From JBBQER01 sp052148155 (GTDB lineage: Bacteria; Actinomycetota; Acidimicrobiia; IMCC26256; PALSA-610): a stretch of 26,008 nucleotides of DNA. The stretch is from positions 1 through 26,008 of the forward strand of contig JBKQIY010000185.1 of NCBI GenBank assembly GCA_052148155.1. The letters run 5' to 3'. The translations under genes were made by a program, and so were the position numbers. The notes beneath the pieces are model-generated. The model worked only from the letters and a program-made list of their open reading frames with translations, was not told the origin of the DNA and made no database searches. This document shows, one piece after another, positions 15,113-23,789 of the stretch. How positions within the stretch are numbered: the stretch's first letter is position 1; each line of letters starts with the position of its first letter.

Positions 15113-15871
15113 GTGGCTGATCGGATGCCATTGCGGCTCGCCGGTCGGGTCGTGCTCGTCACGGGCGCCGAGAGCGGCATCGGACGCGAAACCGCGCTGC
15201 GCGCTGCGGGCGAAGGAGCCGACATCGCCGCGGTCGGTCTCGACCGCCCCGGTCTGGACTCGTTGGTCGATCAGGTGCGGACGATGGGTCGCCGTGCGGC
15301 AGCCCGGCCAGCCGACGTGTCCGACGCCGACGCATTGACCGCGGCCGTCGATGAACTCGTCAGCGAGCTTGGGTCGCTACGCGTCGCGCACGCCAACGCA
15401 GGTATCCTGATACCGGCAACCAGCATCTTGGATCTCGACCTCGATGAGTGGAATCGGGTTTTGGCCGTCAACCTCACCGGCGTCTTGGTCACCTTTCGCG
15501 CGGCCATCCCGCACTTCGAGCCAGAAGGGGGCGTGCTGCTCGCGACCGGTTCATCGACCGCTCTACGTCCCGGCATCGGACTTTTGGCCTATGTCGCCGC
15601 GAAGGCCGGGGTACACGCGATCGCTCGGAGCCTCGCGCTCGAGCTTGCGCCGCAGGGGATCAGGGTGAATGTGATCGCGCCAGGACTGACAGAAACACCC
15701 ATGACCCGCGGAATATCCGGTCACATCGAACGGGGGCTGGACGCGGTGCCGCTCGGTCAGCTCGTACAAGCAGCCGATGTCGCGGCGTTAGCGGTGCACC
15801 TCATGACAGACGAAGCGCGTGCCATCACGGGAAGTGTGTTCAGTATCGACGCGGGAAGAACAGCTGTTTGA
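15113..15871 (+). CDS. Short-chain dehydrogenase/reductase (SDR)
   Basis: The protein has 252 residues from GTG 15113; ATG 15125, four codons later, is an alternative and neither has a clear Shine-Dalgarno. It is a classical SDR: nucleotide-binding VVLVTGAESGIGRETAL (TGxxxGIG), the NAG motif as HANAGILIP, the active-site Asn in VNLTGV, Ser in TGSSTALRPG, and the catalytic pair in AYVAAKAG (YxxxK). IRVNVIAPGLTETPM and the C-terminal ITGSVFSIDAGRTAV are typical. The residue pattern GLDRPGLD after the second strand suggests NAD(H) rather than NADP(H), as it has an acid there, but this is weak. Substrate unknown. It converges with the GGDEF-EAL gene. Confidence 0.94.
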   Translation: MADRMPLRLAGRVVLVTGAESGIGRETALRAAGEGADIAAVGLDRPGLDSLVDQVRTMGRRAAARPADVSDADALTAAVDELVSELGSLRVAHANAGILIPATSILDLDLDEWNRVLAVNLTGVLVTFRAAIPHFEPEGGVLLATGSSTALRPGIGLLAYVAAKAGVHAIARSLALELAPQGIRVNVIAPGLTETPMTRGISGHIERGLDAVPLGQLVQAADVAALAVHLMTDEARAITGSVFSIDAGRTAV

Positions 15872-16005
15872 GTCGCTGTCGTTTCGGCATCGGAATGGTG
15901 CGGGACGCCAGGAGCGCGATGCGCTCGCCGGCATCCGAGATCGCAGGCTCTGAAACCCTTCACGACCGTCGTCGACGAACCGAGAGCTGCGTTGTCGGCG
16001 GGGTG

Positions 16006-17997
16006 TTATGTGGTGTGGAGTTCGCGCGGTTCGGCCGATGTGATGGTGCCGATCGTTGCGAGGAATCGTGGGAGGTCACCGACTGGCATCGGCCGCGCGA
16101 GGAGGAAACCTTGGGCGATGTCGCATTTCGCATCGTGCAGCGTCTCGAGGACGGCGGTGGTTTCGATGCCTTCGGCCACGACGCGCAGGTTGAGGTTGTG
16201 ACCGAGATCAATGATGGACCGGACGATCGCGGCGTGACTTGTTTCGTCGAGGAGGTCTGTCACGAAGCTCTTGTCGATCTTGAGTTCGTCGATCGGCAGG
16301 CCGGTTAAGTAGGCGAGAGATGTTTGGCCGGTTCCAAAGTCGTCGATGCTGATCTTCACGCCGAGCGCGTCAAGCTGGGACAGCGCGATCGCGGCACGAG
16401 CTGGATCTGCGACGAGGGCTGTCTCGGTGATTTCGATGGTGAGGCGGGTGGGTGCCACATCCGTCTGCTGCAGCGCCCGGATGACCCGGTCGGGGAAGTC
16501 GGCTCGGCTGAGGCTGCGGGCGGACACGTTTACGGCGATGTCAAGCGGGTATGGGCTGTGCAGGTCGCGGATATCGGTCAGGGCGCGGTTGAGGACCCAG
16601 TCGGTCAGTCCTTCGATGATCTCGGTGGGTTCGGCGAGTGGGAGGAACCTGTCGGGCGACAACAGGCCGCGCGTCGGGTGTTGCCAGCGGATGAGGGCTT
16701 CGACCGCGTCGAAGCGCCCATCGGAGAATCTGGCCTTGGGCTGGTAGTGCAAGACAAGCTCGTCACGGTCGATCGCGCGACGGAGCTCGGAAATCAACGT
16801 CAGGTTTGCGGGGTCGTAGTCATCTTGGGTCGGGTCGTAACGGGCCGCGTCGGCGTTCTGTTTCTTGGCGACGTACAACGCGACGTCCGCACGTTGCAAC
16901 AGAACGTCAACGTCGTGGCCGTCGTCGGGAGCGAGTACGTATCCGATGCTTGCCTCGACCGTGACCGGTAGACCACTCACTTCAACCTCATGGCCGATCG
17001 CTTGGCGTAGCCGGGACCAGGTTGCATCGAGGTCAGCGGTGTCATCGAGGACCAGACCGAACTCGTCGCCGCCAAGTCGCGCGACGGTTCCGTGGTCGCC
17101 GAACTGTTGCGTGAGTCGACGTCCGAGCTCGACGAGGAGTGCGTCACCGTTGTGGTGGCCCAGCGAATCGTTGATTTCCTTGAAACGATCAAGATCGACG
17201 ATTGCGATCGCTACCTTTGTGCCCGTGGCCTGTGCGCGTTCGAGTGCTTGAACGACACGACGGTGAAACAACCGACGGTTCGGGAGGTCGGTCAACGCGT
17301 CGTGCTCAGCCAGGAACGCATTCATGGCGGCCTGGCGGCGCAACCCGCGACTCATCGACCACGAGATCGCGAACAGCACCACGTACAAAGCGCCGAGACC
17401 GACTACCAAATCTGCTAATAGTCTGGACAGACCCGATGCGACGTCGCTGCGAATCGGCGCGTACGGCAGGTAGAGCTCGAGCACCCCGATCCGACGCTCC
17501 GGGACACCTACCAGCAGCGGTTGGTATACCTCGACGGCCTCCGGTCCGGCCGCTCCGGAGTCGTTGCTGTCAGAATTCAGATGCGTTAACCGAGCTACGA
17601 TCTCGCCACGCGCAGCGTCGAGCGCTTCGTCTTCGGGCCGTTCCGCGAAGCCAGAACCATCGTCGGAGAACACAACATTCCCCGCCAGGTTCCGTACCCG
17701 CAGCCGAAGGACGTGCTGCTTGCCGACGGCTTCCTTGGCGACCCGCGTCAACGCTGTGTACGGCGACCCGGGCCCCGGGGTGAGGCGGCCCTGCAGCGGC
17801 ACCGGCCGAAACAGCGGCGCAATCGCGGTCTGCGCGATCAGCTCCGCTTCGGAACGACCTTCCGCAAGCCCGCGCCGACGCGCCTCGGTCCGATAACTCC
17901 CCGCCAACACGAAGCCAAGCAACACCACTGGCACCAAACTGATCGCAGCCGATCCGGCAAACAAACGCAGGGTCGACCGCCGAACGCTCCTGATCAT
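16006..17997 (-). CDS. Membrane-bound GGDEF-EAL protein (c-di-GMP turnover)
   Basis: The 663-residue protein starts at ATG 17997, with GAAGGGTGG just before it. TM helices lie at about 12-33 and 195-213, enclosing an extracytoplasmic sensor region of about 160 residues with no named domain. The GGDEF domain (about 232-390) has an intact active site, RLGGDEF at 307-313, and DALTDLPNRR. The inhibitory I-site RxxD is absent (GxxG in that place). The EAL domain (about 401-650) keeps all catalytic marks: EALIRW at 433-438, NVSARSL, EITET, DDFGTG, KIDKSFV and EGIET. So both c-di-GMP synthesis and hydrolysis are possible. The absence of an I-site suggests no product inhibition. Loss of neighbours with receiver or PilZ domains makes the output unknown. 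Confidence 0.95.
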   Translation of the reverse strand: MIRSVRRSTLRLFAGSAAISLVPVVLLGFVLAGSYRTEARRRGLAEGRSEAELIAQTAIAPLFRPVPLQGRLTPGPGSPYTALTRVAKEAVGKQHVLRLRVRNLAGNVVFSDDGSGFAERPEDEALDAARGEIVARLTHLNSDSNDSGAAGPEAVEVYQPLLVGVPERRIGVLELYLPYAPIRSDVASGLSRLLADLVVGLGALYVVLFAISWSMSRGLRRQAAMNAFLAEHDALTDLPNRRLFHRRVVQALERAQATGTKVAIAIVDLDRFKEINDSLGHHNGDALLVELGRRLTQQFGDHGTVARLGGDEFGLVLDDTADLDATWSRLRQAIGHEVEVSGLPVTVEASIGYVLAPDDGHDVDVLLQRADVALYVAKKQNADAARYDPTQDDYDPANLTLISELRRAIDRDELVLHYQPKARFSDGRFDAVEALIRWQHPTRGLLSPDRFLPLAEPTEIIEGLTDWVLNRALTDIRDLHSPYPLDIAVNVSARSLSRADFPDRVIRALQQTDVAPTRLTIEITETALVADPARAAIALSQLDALGVKISIDDFGTGQTSLAYLTGLPIDELKIDKSFVTDLLDETSHAAIVRSIIDLGHNLNLRVVAEGIETTAVLETLHDAKCDIAQGFLLARPMPVGDLPRFLATIGTITSAEPRELHTT

Positions 17998-18028
17998 CCA
18001 CCCTTCGCTCGTCTCGTCAGGGACGGAC

Positions 18029-18268
18029 CTAAGCCCAACCGTCCAGAATTCTTTGGATCAACGGCGTGACTCCGAAAAAATAAGTACCGACCCGAAGATG
18101 TGAGGACTCCAGCGCCCTTGCGTACGCGGCGCGGAATCGAAACGTCGAGGACGCCCGTACCGTCGGCATTCCGCAAGGCGGGCCGTCACGGCGCACGATC
18201 CCGTAAATGACGTCTCCGAACGGCAGCGAGTACTTCGTCGGCTCCCGCCCGTCATCGTTGAACCTCAC
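18029..18268 (-). CDS. Possible small protein upstream of the GGDEF-EAL gene
   Basis: The frame from GTG 18268 to the stop at 18029 gives 79 residues, starting VRFNDDGREPTKYSLPFGDV and ending with FFGVTPLIQRILDGWA. A weak AGGA lies before the GTG. Its first half uses G/C-ending codons as real genes here do. The same frame stays open and protein-like further upstream (SILSSRADPVLQDV), so it may be the tail of a decayed longer gene. It ends 31 bases before the GGDEF-EAL start in the same direction, so the two could be co-transcribed. No family recognised. Confidence 0.3.
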   Translation of the reverse strand: MRFNDDGREPTKYSLPFGDVIYGIVRRDGPPCGMPTVRASSTFRFRAAYARALESSHLRVGTYFFGVTPLIQRILDGWA

Positions 18269-18400
18269 GTCCTGCAGTACTGGGTCGGCTCGCGACGACA
18301 GGATGCTGTGCGTGCGGGTTGGGTCGACGGCCGGCCTGCGAACCGGACGCGACCTCTCGCGCGACAGCGGGTTGCTGGGCCCCAGCGGAGCACTCTGATC

Positions 18401-18430
18401 TTGGGGTGAGCGCGATGACGCTGTCATAAT
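18401..18430 (+). promoter_or_regulatory. Promoter of the methyltransferase gene
   Basis: TTGGGG (18401-18406) and CATAAT (18425-18430) are 18 bases apart; the GTG start at 18442 follows 11 bases later. Both hexamers resemble SigA-type elements, and the transcript would have a leader of only a few bases. Confidence 0.45.
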
Positions 18431-18441
18431 CGGCGCATAGG

Positions 18442-19146
18442 GTGCCCGTTGTGGTTTCGGGGACGCGCTCGTATTGGCGAAGTGCCGCCGAAGACGTCGC
18501 GATGCAAGAAGAGCATGGCTTTGTGTGGACGGCGATGCTCGAGACCATCGACACCGGCCTGGCCGGCAAGCGGGTCTTGGACGCCGGATGCAACCGGGGC
18601 GGGTTTCTGCGCCTGTTGTGCGACGCATGCCAGATCGCGGAGGGTTTCGGCTATGACCCCGCATGGGGCGCCATCGAAGACGCTCGTCGCCTCGCGGGAG
18701 GTCGCCCGCTGCGTTTTGAGAGTGCGGATACGGTCCCGGCCGGCTGGGATGGTTTTGACGCGGCATTCAGTCACGAGGTCCTGTATCTGCTCGACGACCT
18801 CTCGGCCCACGCCGACGCGATCTTCGGCGCGCTCGGCGCAGGTCGTTCGTATTACGCGGTGATGGGTGTGCATGACGCAAGTCCGCTCATGACTGAGTGG
18901 CATCGTGCCCACGCCGAGGAGCTCGGGCTCCCGAGGCTGTACGGAGTCGACGAGGTCGTCGACGTCTTTCATGCGGCTGGATTCGAGGCGGCCGCCAGCC
19001 GGCTCAAGGTCGGGTTCATTCCGGTATCAGGCCACACCGCGCATGCCCGACAGGACAACCAGTCGAGCCTCGACCTGTTCCGATGGGTGGACTATTACAA
19101 CGACTACAAGCTGCTCCTTCGCTTCACCCGACCTCTCGCAGACTGA
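18442..19146 (+). CDS. Class I SAM-dependent methyltransferase
   Basis: The 234-residue protein starts at GTG 18442. SAM-binding motif I is KRVLDAGCNRGGFLRLLCDA, motif II ends with GYDPAWGAIE, and the post-motif segment is WDGFDAAFSHEVLYLLDDLS, the usual D-x-x-FSHEVLYLL of small-molecule methyltransferases (the family often has E/H at this place). The C-terminal part includes YAVMGVHDASPLMTEWHRAH and RLYGVDEVVDVFHAAGFEAA, like the Ubie/Coq5-related Methyltransf_11 or _25 groups. The substrate is unknown. The gene runs divergently from the GGDEF-EAL side and is followed by two hairpins and the membrane-protein pair, so it probably ends its transcript there. Confidence 0.88.
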   Translation: MPVVVSGTRSYWRSAAEDVAMQEEHGFVWTAMLETIDTGLAGKRVLDAGCNRGGFLRLLCDACQIAEGFGYDPAWGAIEDARRLAGGRPLRFESADTVPAGWDGFDAAFSHEVLYLLDDLSAHADAIFGALGAGRSYYAVMGVHDASPLMTEWHRAHAEELGLPRLYGVDEVVDVFHAAGFEAAASRLKVGFIPVSGHTAHARQDNQSSLDLFRWVDYYNDYKLLLRFTRPLAD

Positions 19147-19175
19147 AGGTTGGCGGACACCCCAAACGTGCCCGC

Positions 19176-19216
19176 GGCCGGTTTTCCGGCCCGACAACTC
19201 GATCGAGGTTGTCGGG
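19176..19216. terminator. Two adjoining, partly exclusive hairpins after the methyltransferase gene
   Basis: Hairpin 1 is GGCCGG-TTTT-CCGGCC (19176-19191). Hairpin 2 has 9-bp arms CCCGACAAC (19190-19198) and GTTGTCGGG (19208-19216), with an inner TCGA/TCGA extension that makes an almost continuous 13-bp stem with one bulged G. The two share bases 19190-19191, so they cannot both be fully paired. Position 30 bases past the stop suggests a terminator; the shared bases also fit an attenuator for the downstream membrane genes. Confidence 0.5.
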
Positions 19217-19312
19217 GCGTCGGAGCGCAGGTCGACGTTCGCGAACCTGGCCCGTTGAACGGTCGGCTATTGACCGGCATTTCGGCGGGTGTCCGGGATG
19301 CGAGGAGAAACC

Positions 19313-19795
19313 ATGGACATACCCACAGGGGCGCCGGCAGGTCGGGCGAACGCGGACGGACGGCCTGGCGTTCGGCCCGCGCCGAAGCGTGTTGCGCGTG
19401 GGGTTGGGCAGCGGCTCGGGATGGGAGCCGCCTGGATCGCGGTTCTCGCCTATGGCTGGTGGTTCACCGATCGGCAACCGTTCAGCCGGGGTGCGTTCTT
19501 CGCTCTCGTATTTGCGGTAGGTCTGCTGATCGCGGTGTCGGAGGTACGACGCGCACGCGGAGCGAACTCGCCCGGTGCGGTGACCCGTCGGGCGCCCATG
19601 GTCCGCTCCGCGGTCGTGGTGTGGAGTGCGGTGAGTGTGGCGGCCGTCGCATGGGAGCTCATCGCACTCCGGAGTCTGCCGCGCGCGGCTCATCCGACGA
19701 TCAGCTCGCTTGTCGAAAGCGCTGAGCAGTACCACCTCGCGCGACTCGCTTTGTACGCCGTGTGGATGTGGCTCGGGTGGACGTTGGCTTCGTGA
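19313..19795 (+). CDS. Small integral membrane protein, function unknown
   Basis: ATG 19313 is chosen because GAGGAGA lies 4 bases upstream. The protein has 160 residues: an N-terminal cytoplasmic Pro/Arg-rich stretch, then four likely membrane helices: GMGAAWIAVLAYGWWF, GAFFALVFAVGLLIAV, AVVVWSAVSVAAVAWELIAL and HLARLALYAVWMWLGWTLAS. Arg-rich loops lie between helices 2 and 3. The last helix has the tryptophan-rich pattern shared with the next gene product. The stop TGA overlaps the GTG start of the next gene (GTGA at 19792-19795), showing translational coupling, so the two probably form a complex or act together. No named family recognised. Confidence 0.8.
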   Translation: MDIPTGAPAGRANADGRPGVRPAPKRVARGVGQRLGMGAAWIAVLAYGWWFTDRQPFSRGAFFALVFAVGLLIAVSEVRRARGANSPGAVTRRAPMVRSAVVVWSAVSVAAVAWELIALRSLPRAAHPTISSLVESAEQYHLARLALYAVWMWLGWTLAS

Positions 19796-20004
19796 CGTTC
19801 TCGCGGTCGTTGACCATCACGGGTTGGATCGTGATCGCTGTCGCGATCGCGTCGGCGTGGATCGGTGCGCTTGTGTCGCGCGGTCGGTTCCCGACCGGAG
19901 TTGCGCTGCTCCGAACAGCAACGCGCCGCGTCTTGGGACGAATCATCGCGCTTGCGGGCTGGGCCTGGATCGGCTGGCATTTTTTTGTCCGCACGACTCG
20001 TTGA
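19792..20004 (+). CDS. Small membrane protein, resembles DUF6186
   Basis: GTG 19792 overlaps the upstream stop codon in a GTGA junction; earlier in-frame starts would overlap the upstream gene by more. The 70-residue product has a first helix LTITGWIVIAVAIASAWIGA, a basic middle loop (SRGRFPTG, TATRRVLGR) and a second helix IIALAGWAWIGWHFFV. The terminal GW-WIGWHFF pattern is typical of short actinobacterial membrane proteins of the DUF6186 type; I recognise it with moderate certainty. Function unknown. A run of seven T at 19980-19986 lies within the codons for this last helix. Confidence 0.75.
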   Translation: MTFSRSLTITGWIVIAVAIASAWIGALVSRGRFPTGVALLRTATRRVLGRIIALAGWAWIGWHFFVRTTR

Positions 20005-20027
20005 ACATGACGGATCGTGCCCGCGGC

Positions 20028-20059
20028 GTCGACGTACCCCACCATTGGTACTTGTCGAC
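20028..20059. terminator. Stem-loop between convergent genes
   Basis: GTCGAC-GTACC (20028-20038) pairs with GGTAC (20047-20051) and GTCGAC (20054-20059), leaving a 2-base bulge and an 8-base loop. It sits in the 167-base gap between the membrane-protein pair and the permease gene, which converge here, so a bidirectional terminator is plausible. Confidence 0.4.
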
Positions 20060-20171
20060 TCCGGGGCTGCCGCATACCTCGCGTGCTCAGAAGGTGGTGG
20101 GGCCAGATCGGGGCGAGCCCGGGATGGAAGCGAAGCCTCGCCGAACGCGCTCTTGGCGCGTCGTCGATCCG

Positions 20172-22710
20172 CTACTCCGCGTGGAGGAGCAGCGCCGTGT
20201 GTGTGCGGGCGGCTTGAAGTCCGGGGATCGCAGCAACCAGGTTGGCGAGGACAAATGCGCCGACCGTGAAGACTGCGATGGTCAGCGCAGGCACCGTCGG
20301 GTCGGGGACGACGTGGATCTGAGCGGCGAAGAGGTCCCACAGGGCCCGGCCGGTCAGGATGCCGACCGGTACGCCGACGACGACGCCGAGGGTGACCGCG
20401 ACCGTCGACTGCCAGGCGACGACGGCTGCGAGTTGTCGGCGTGTGAAGCCGAGTGTTTTGAGCAACGCGAGTTCGCGTCGGCGTCGGCGTACCGATGCGA
20501 TGAGTGTGAGTACGAGCGCGGCGACCGCGCCGAAGGCGAGGGCGGCGCCGAGCAGCGCGGGGGTGGTGCCCATGGACCGGTAGTTCACGATTTCGGCGGG
20601 GCGGAGCACGCCGACCACGCCGCTGACCGGTCCGTCAGGACTCTTGTCCAGCGTGTTGGTGATCTGTTGGAGTGAGCGCAAGGCGGCAGTCGGGTTGGCG
20701 CCGGGACGGACGCGGATGAGGATGGCCTGGGGGCCGGGAATCGTGCTTTGTTGCTGGTTGCGCCGGTTGGCCGGGATGACTTGGTAGTCGACGATGGCGC
20801 CGGTACCCATGGTCGTGTGATTGCCGCTCGGACCGATCGCCGGCAGTGTGGCGGTTCCGACGATGCGCAGGGTCGTTGTCTTGGTGGGTCCGGCGCGCAC
20901 TTGGACGGCGTCTCCGACGTGTTTGTGCAGCGCGGTCAGGGTGCTCGCTCCGAGCACGACTTCGTCCGGTGCGTTGAGGCCGTGACCGGAGAGCAGCGGT
21001 GGCGCGACCGGAGCGTTCGGAGTCGCGCCGATGACGGGCACGCTGCGGCCGTCGATGTCGGCGGCCGCAAAGTAGACGCCGGTCCATGCGCTGACGGAGG
21101 TGTCTTGGTCAAACAAGATCTGTACTTGGTGCGCCGGTAAGTCTTCTTGGCCAGAGAATCCGGAGAGCAGCTGGTAGTTCCAGTTCCATCCGTACAGCGC
21201 AGGACGTGACACCAGCGTGCGCAAGCTCGTGCCGAACGTGACCGTCGAAGTCAACACCACCAGCGCGAGGACAGCGCCGACGATCGCGGACCGTACGGGC
21301 ACGGCATTCGGGCCGGCGCCCGGTTCGAGTGCGAAGCGGATGCCGGTGACCGCCGACGTCGGGAGGCCGGCATTCGCGGCGGCGCGGCCGGCTCGTGACC
21401 CCCGCGCTCGGACCCCAGGTCGACGGCCGGCGATCCGGTGGGGAGCTTGGCGGTACGCGAGTACGACCGCGGCCGCGCTCAGCACAACGACAACGGTCGC
21501 GAGGCCGAGTCCGAGGACGGTCCAGTCGAACGCGATACCCGAATGTTCGACATACCGGACCGGGCCGAGCGGCGTAAGCGGTGAGATGCCGACCGCGACG
21601 ACACCGGCGAGCAGCGCCCCAGCCACGACCGCGCCGAAGATTCCGAGCAGCCCGTCGCCGACGGTCATGGCCGGACTGGCGCCGAGCGACCGCAGCACGG
21701 CGCGTTCGTCAGCGCCGAGCCGAAGTTGGCGGCCGATGAGCTGACCGGCGATCAATAAGACGGCGAGCGCGGCGATCGCCCCGAACACGCCGAGCGCGAT
21801 GGACTCCGGTTCGATGGCGCGCTCCGCCTTGGCTTCTTCGACCGCCGTCATGCTCGCGTTTGCACCGCCGCCACCGCTGAACGCCTTGAGCTTCGGGACG
21901 GCCCGGACGATTTCGGCCTCGACCGCGGCCGCGTTGCGGTTCCCGCCGTCGACGGTCATCGTGGTCTCGGTGACGAACGCGCAGCACGGCACCAGCTCCC
22001 GCATCAGTGCCGGTGTGAGCAGGACCCAGGTGTCAGCGAGCCTGTCGACGTCGTCTTCGATCACTTGGGTGTGGAACACGACGATCCCGACCACGTCGAG
22101 ATCGACCTTCAGGTGCGGCGGTGGGAGTTTCGTCCCTGGTGGGGGCTGCAACCCGGGCGATTGCTGATTGTTCGTGTAAAACCCGACCGGGAGGATCGAG
22201 CCGACGTGCACGCCGAACTCGTGGGCTGCGCCCGCGTTCATCACGACTTCGTTGGCTCGCCGCGGGTCGGCGAGCCGACCGGTCGTGAGGGTCACGCGAT
22301 CGACCGTCGAGAATTGGCCGTCGAAGCTGCCTCCGATATTCGGTGGCGATTCACCCGGCGACAAATGGAGTCCGTGGGAACCGAGCGGTGTGATGTCGGG
22401 ATCGACGATCGTGAAATCTGTGACCTGTTTCACGAGCGGCAGCCGGGCGATTCTGGCGACGACCGCCGCGTCGTACGGCACGTTGCTTACATCAGACTCG
22501 TCAAAGCGCGGTGATGATGCCTGCGTTGTTCGCATTGACGCGGGTGAGATAACCGGGGAACGACGACTGTGTGCGCCGCGCGCCCGCGACCGCACCGATC
22601 GCTAAGCCGCCAACGAGCCCCACCAACAGCACGATCGCGAGCAAGCCGCCCCACCGGCGCCCAAACGTTGCCCGGAACCGAAACCCGGCGACCCGCAGGA
22701 CTCGGATCAC
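20172..22710 (-). CDS. ABC transporter permease, FtsX/MacB family, frameshifted near the N-terminus
   Basis: The N-terminal piece (22710-22501) starts MIRVLRVAGFRFRATFGRRW, has a membrane helix LAIVLLVGLVGGLAIGAVAG and ends NNAGIITAL then stop. The main frame continues FDESDVSNVPYDAAVVARIA and runs to 20172. Dropping one base at about 22504-22510 would join them as IITA-FDESD into a protein of about 845 residues, usual for this family. The protein has two periplasmic domains and two FtsX cores: the helices around LGVFGAIAALAVLLIAGQLI, RAVLRSLGASPAMTVGDGLL, and at the C-terminus RRRELALLKTLGFTRRQLAA, the characteristic coupling motif. Such permeases work with a separate ATPase in lipoprotein or lipid transport or stress response. 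No ATPase gene is adjacent. The lesion may be real or an assembly error. Confidence 0.88.
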
Positions 22711-22991
22711 CGCGACCTGCAGCCGAGCGCCTCGAACCTCACAGCCTCACGAACCTCCCACGATGCACTGTCCGGGCACGCGTTCCGCGAGTCTGGACCG
22801 ACCAACGACGACGGCCAAGGTGGTCAGCTCACACGCGCAGGTCGTGCTACCACCACGCCCGGCACAGATCGACGGGCATGACGTGTCCAAATCGCCGGCT
22901 GTCGACCGAATGGCAACGTTCGGATTGGACCGCTCAGCTGGACGGGCGAACCCATGGGGTGCGCAGGGTGCAAGGCAGGTGGCCGGTGCGT

Positions 22992-23789
22992 CTAGTGGAG
23001 TTGGCCGGAGTGGTACAGACCGGCCATGAACTCCACAGAGGTCGCGATGTCGCGGGAACGGCGAGTGGAGAACGCTCGCATTGCGTGTGGCATGTAGAGC
23101 TCGAAGTCTCCGGTTTCCAGTTGGTGGCGCATCGCGCGGGCTAATACCGGTGCGGGAATCCGGTCGGCTCCGGTGCTGGTCTGTGCGATCGCGTCGTCTG
23201 CGTCGACACCGGCGGTGAGGTCGATGAGCCCGGGATACACAAGGTGGAACGTCACGCCGCTCTCCCACAGTTCGGCGGCGAGTGCCTCCATGAACGCCGA
23301 TACCGCCGACTTCGCGGCCGCGTATGCTGCTTCGCCCGGCGTCGAGGTGCGAGCGGCCATGGACGATACGGTCAGCACCTGGCCGGCGCGCCGCGCCAGC
23401 ATTGCCGGGACCGCCGCCAGAGTGAGCCGCACCGGCGAGAGGTAGTTGAGATCGGCGATGTACTCGACGTCGGACCAGCGCATCGACAGTGCGTCTGAGC
23501 CGGTGGCCCCGCCTGCGTTGTTGATGAGTACATCGATGCCGCCGAGCTCGGCCTCGACGTCGTGCACGAATTGCTCGAGTGTGTCGAGCTCGGTGAGGTC
23601 GATAGTCCAGGCTCTGCATTCAGGGACGGTCCGACGGCAGTCGTCGAGCACCTCGTCGAGCAGGTCACGTCGGCGCGCGCACAGCGCGACCACTGCGCCT
23701 GCCGCAGCAAACTCGCGAGCCGTCGCCGCGCCGATACCCGACGATGCGCCTGTGATCAACACGCGACGGCCACTCCATGTCGTTGTCAT
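22992..23789 (-). CDS. Short-chain dehydrogenase/reductase (SDR)
   Basis: The 265-residue protein starts at ATG 23789 with MTTTWSGRRVLITGASSGIG. It has the TGASSGIG nucleotide loop, ALCARRRDLLDEV after strand 2 (Arg there suggests NADP(H) preference), INNAGGATGSDAL, the catalytic Ser in VSSMAARTSTPGE, and AAYAAAKSAV (YxxxK). FHLVYPGLIDLTAGVD follows the active site. The C-terminal part MRHQLETGDFELYMPHAMRA resembles the DltE/YqjQ-like classical SDRs acting on lipids or other bulky substrates. On the minus strand TACAAC lies 6 bases before the ATG, a weak -10 for a leaderless message. It is followed, 281 bases on, by the permease gene in the same direction. Confidence 0.94.
   Translation of the reverse strand: MTTTWSGRRVLITGASSGIGAATAREFAAAGAVVALCARRRDLLDEVLDDCRRTVPECRAWTIDLTELDTLEQFVHDVEAELGGIDVLINNAGGATGSDALSMRWSDVEYIADLNYLSPVRLTLAAVPAMLARRAGQVLTVSSMAARTSTPGEAAYAAAKSAVSAFMEALAAELWESGVTFHLVYPGLIDLTAGVDADDAIAQTSTGADRIPAPVLARAMRHQLETGDFELYMPHAMRAFSTRRSRDIATSVEFMAGLYHSGQLH

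Noticed and set aside
16324..16971. 215-codon plus frame opposite the EAL domain
   Set aside because: Shadow of the GGDEF-EAL gene; Gly/Val/Asp-rich composition follows from antisense codon bias.
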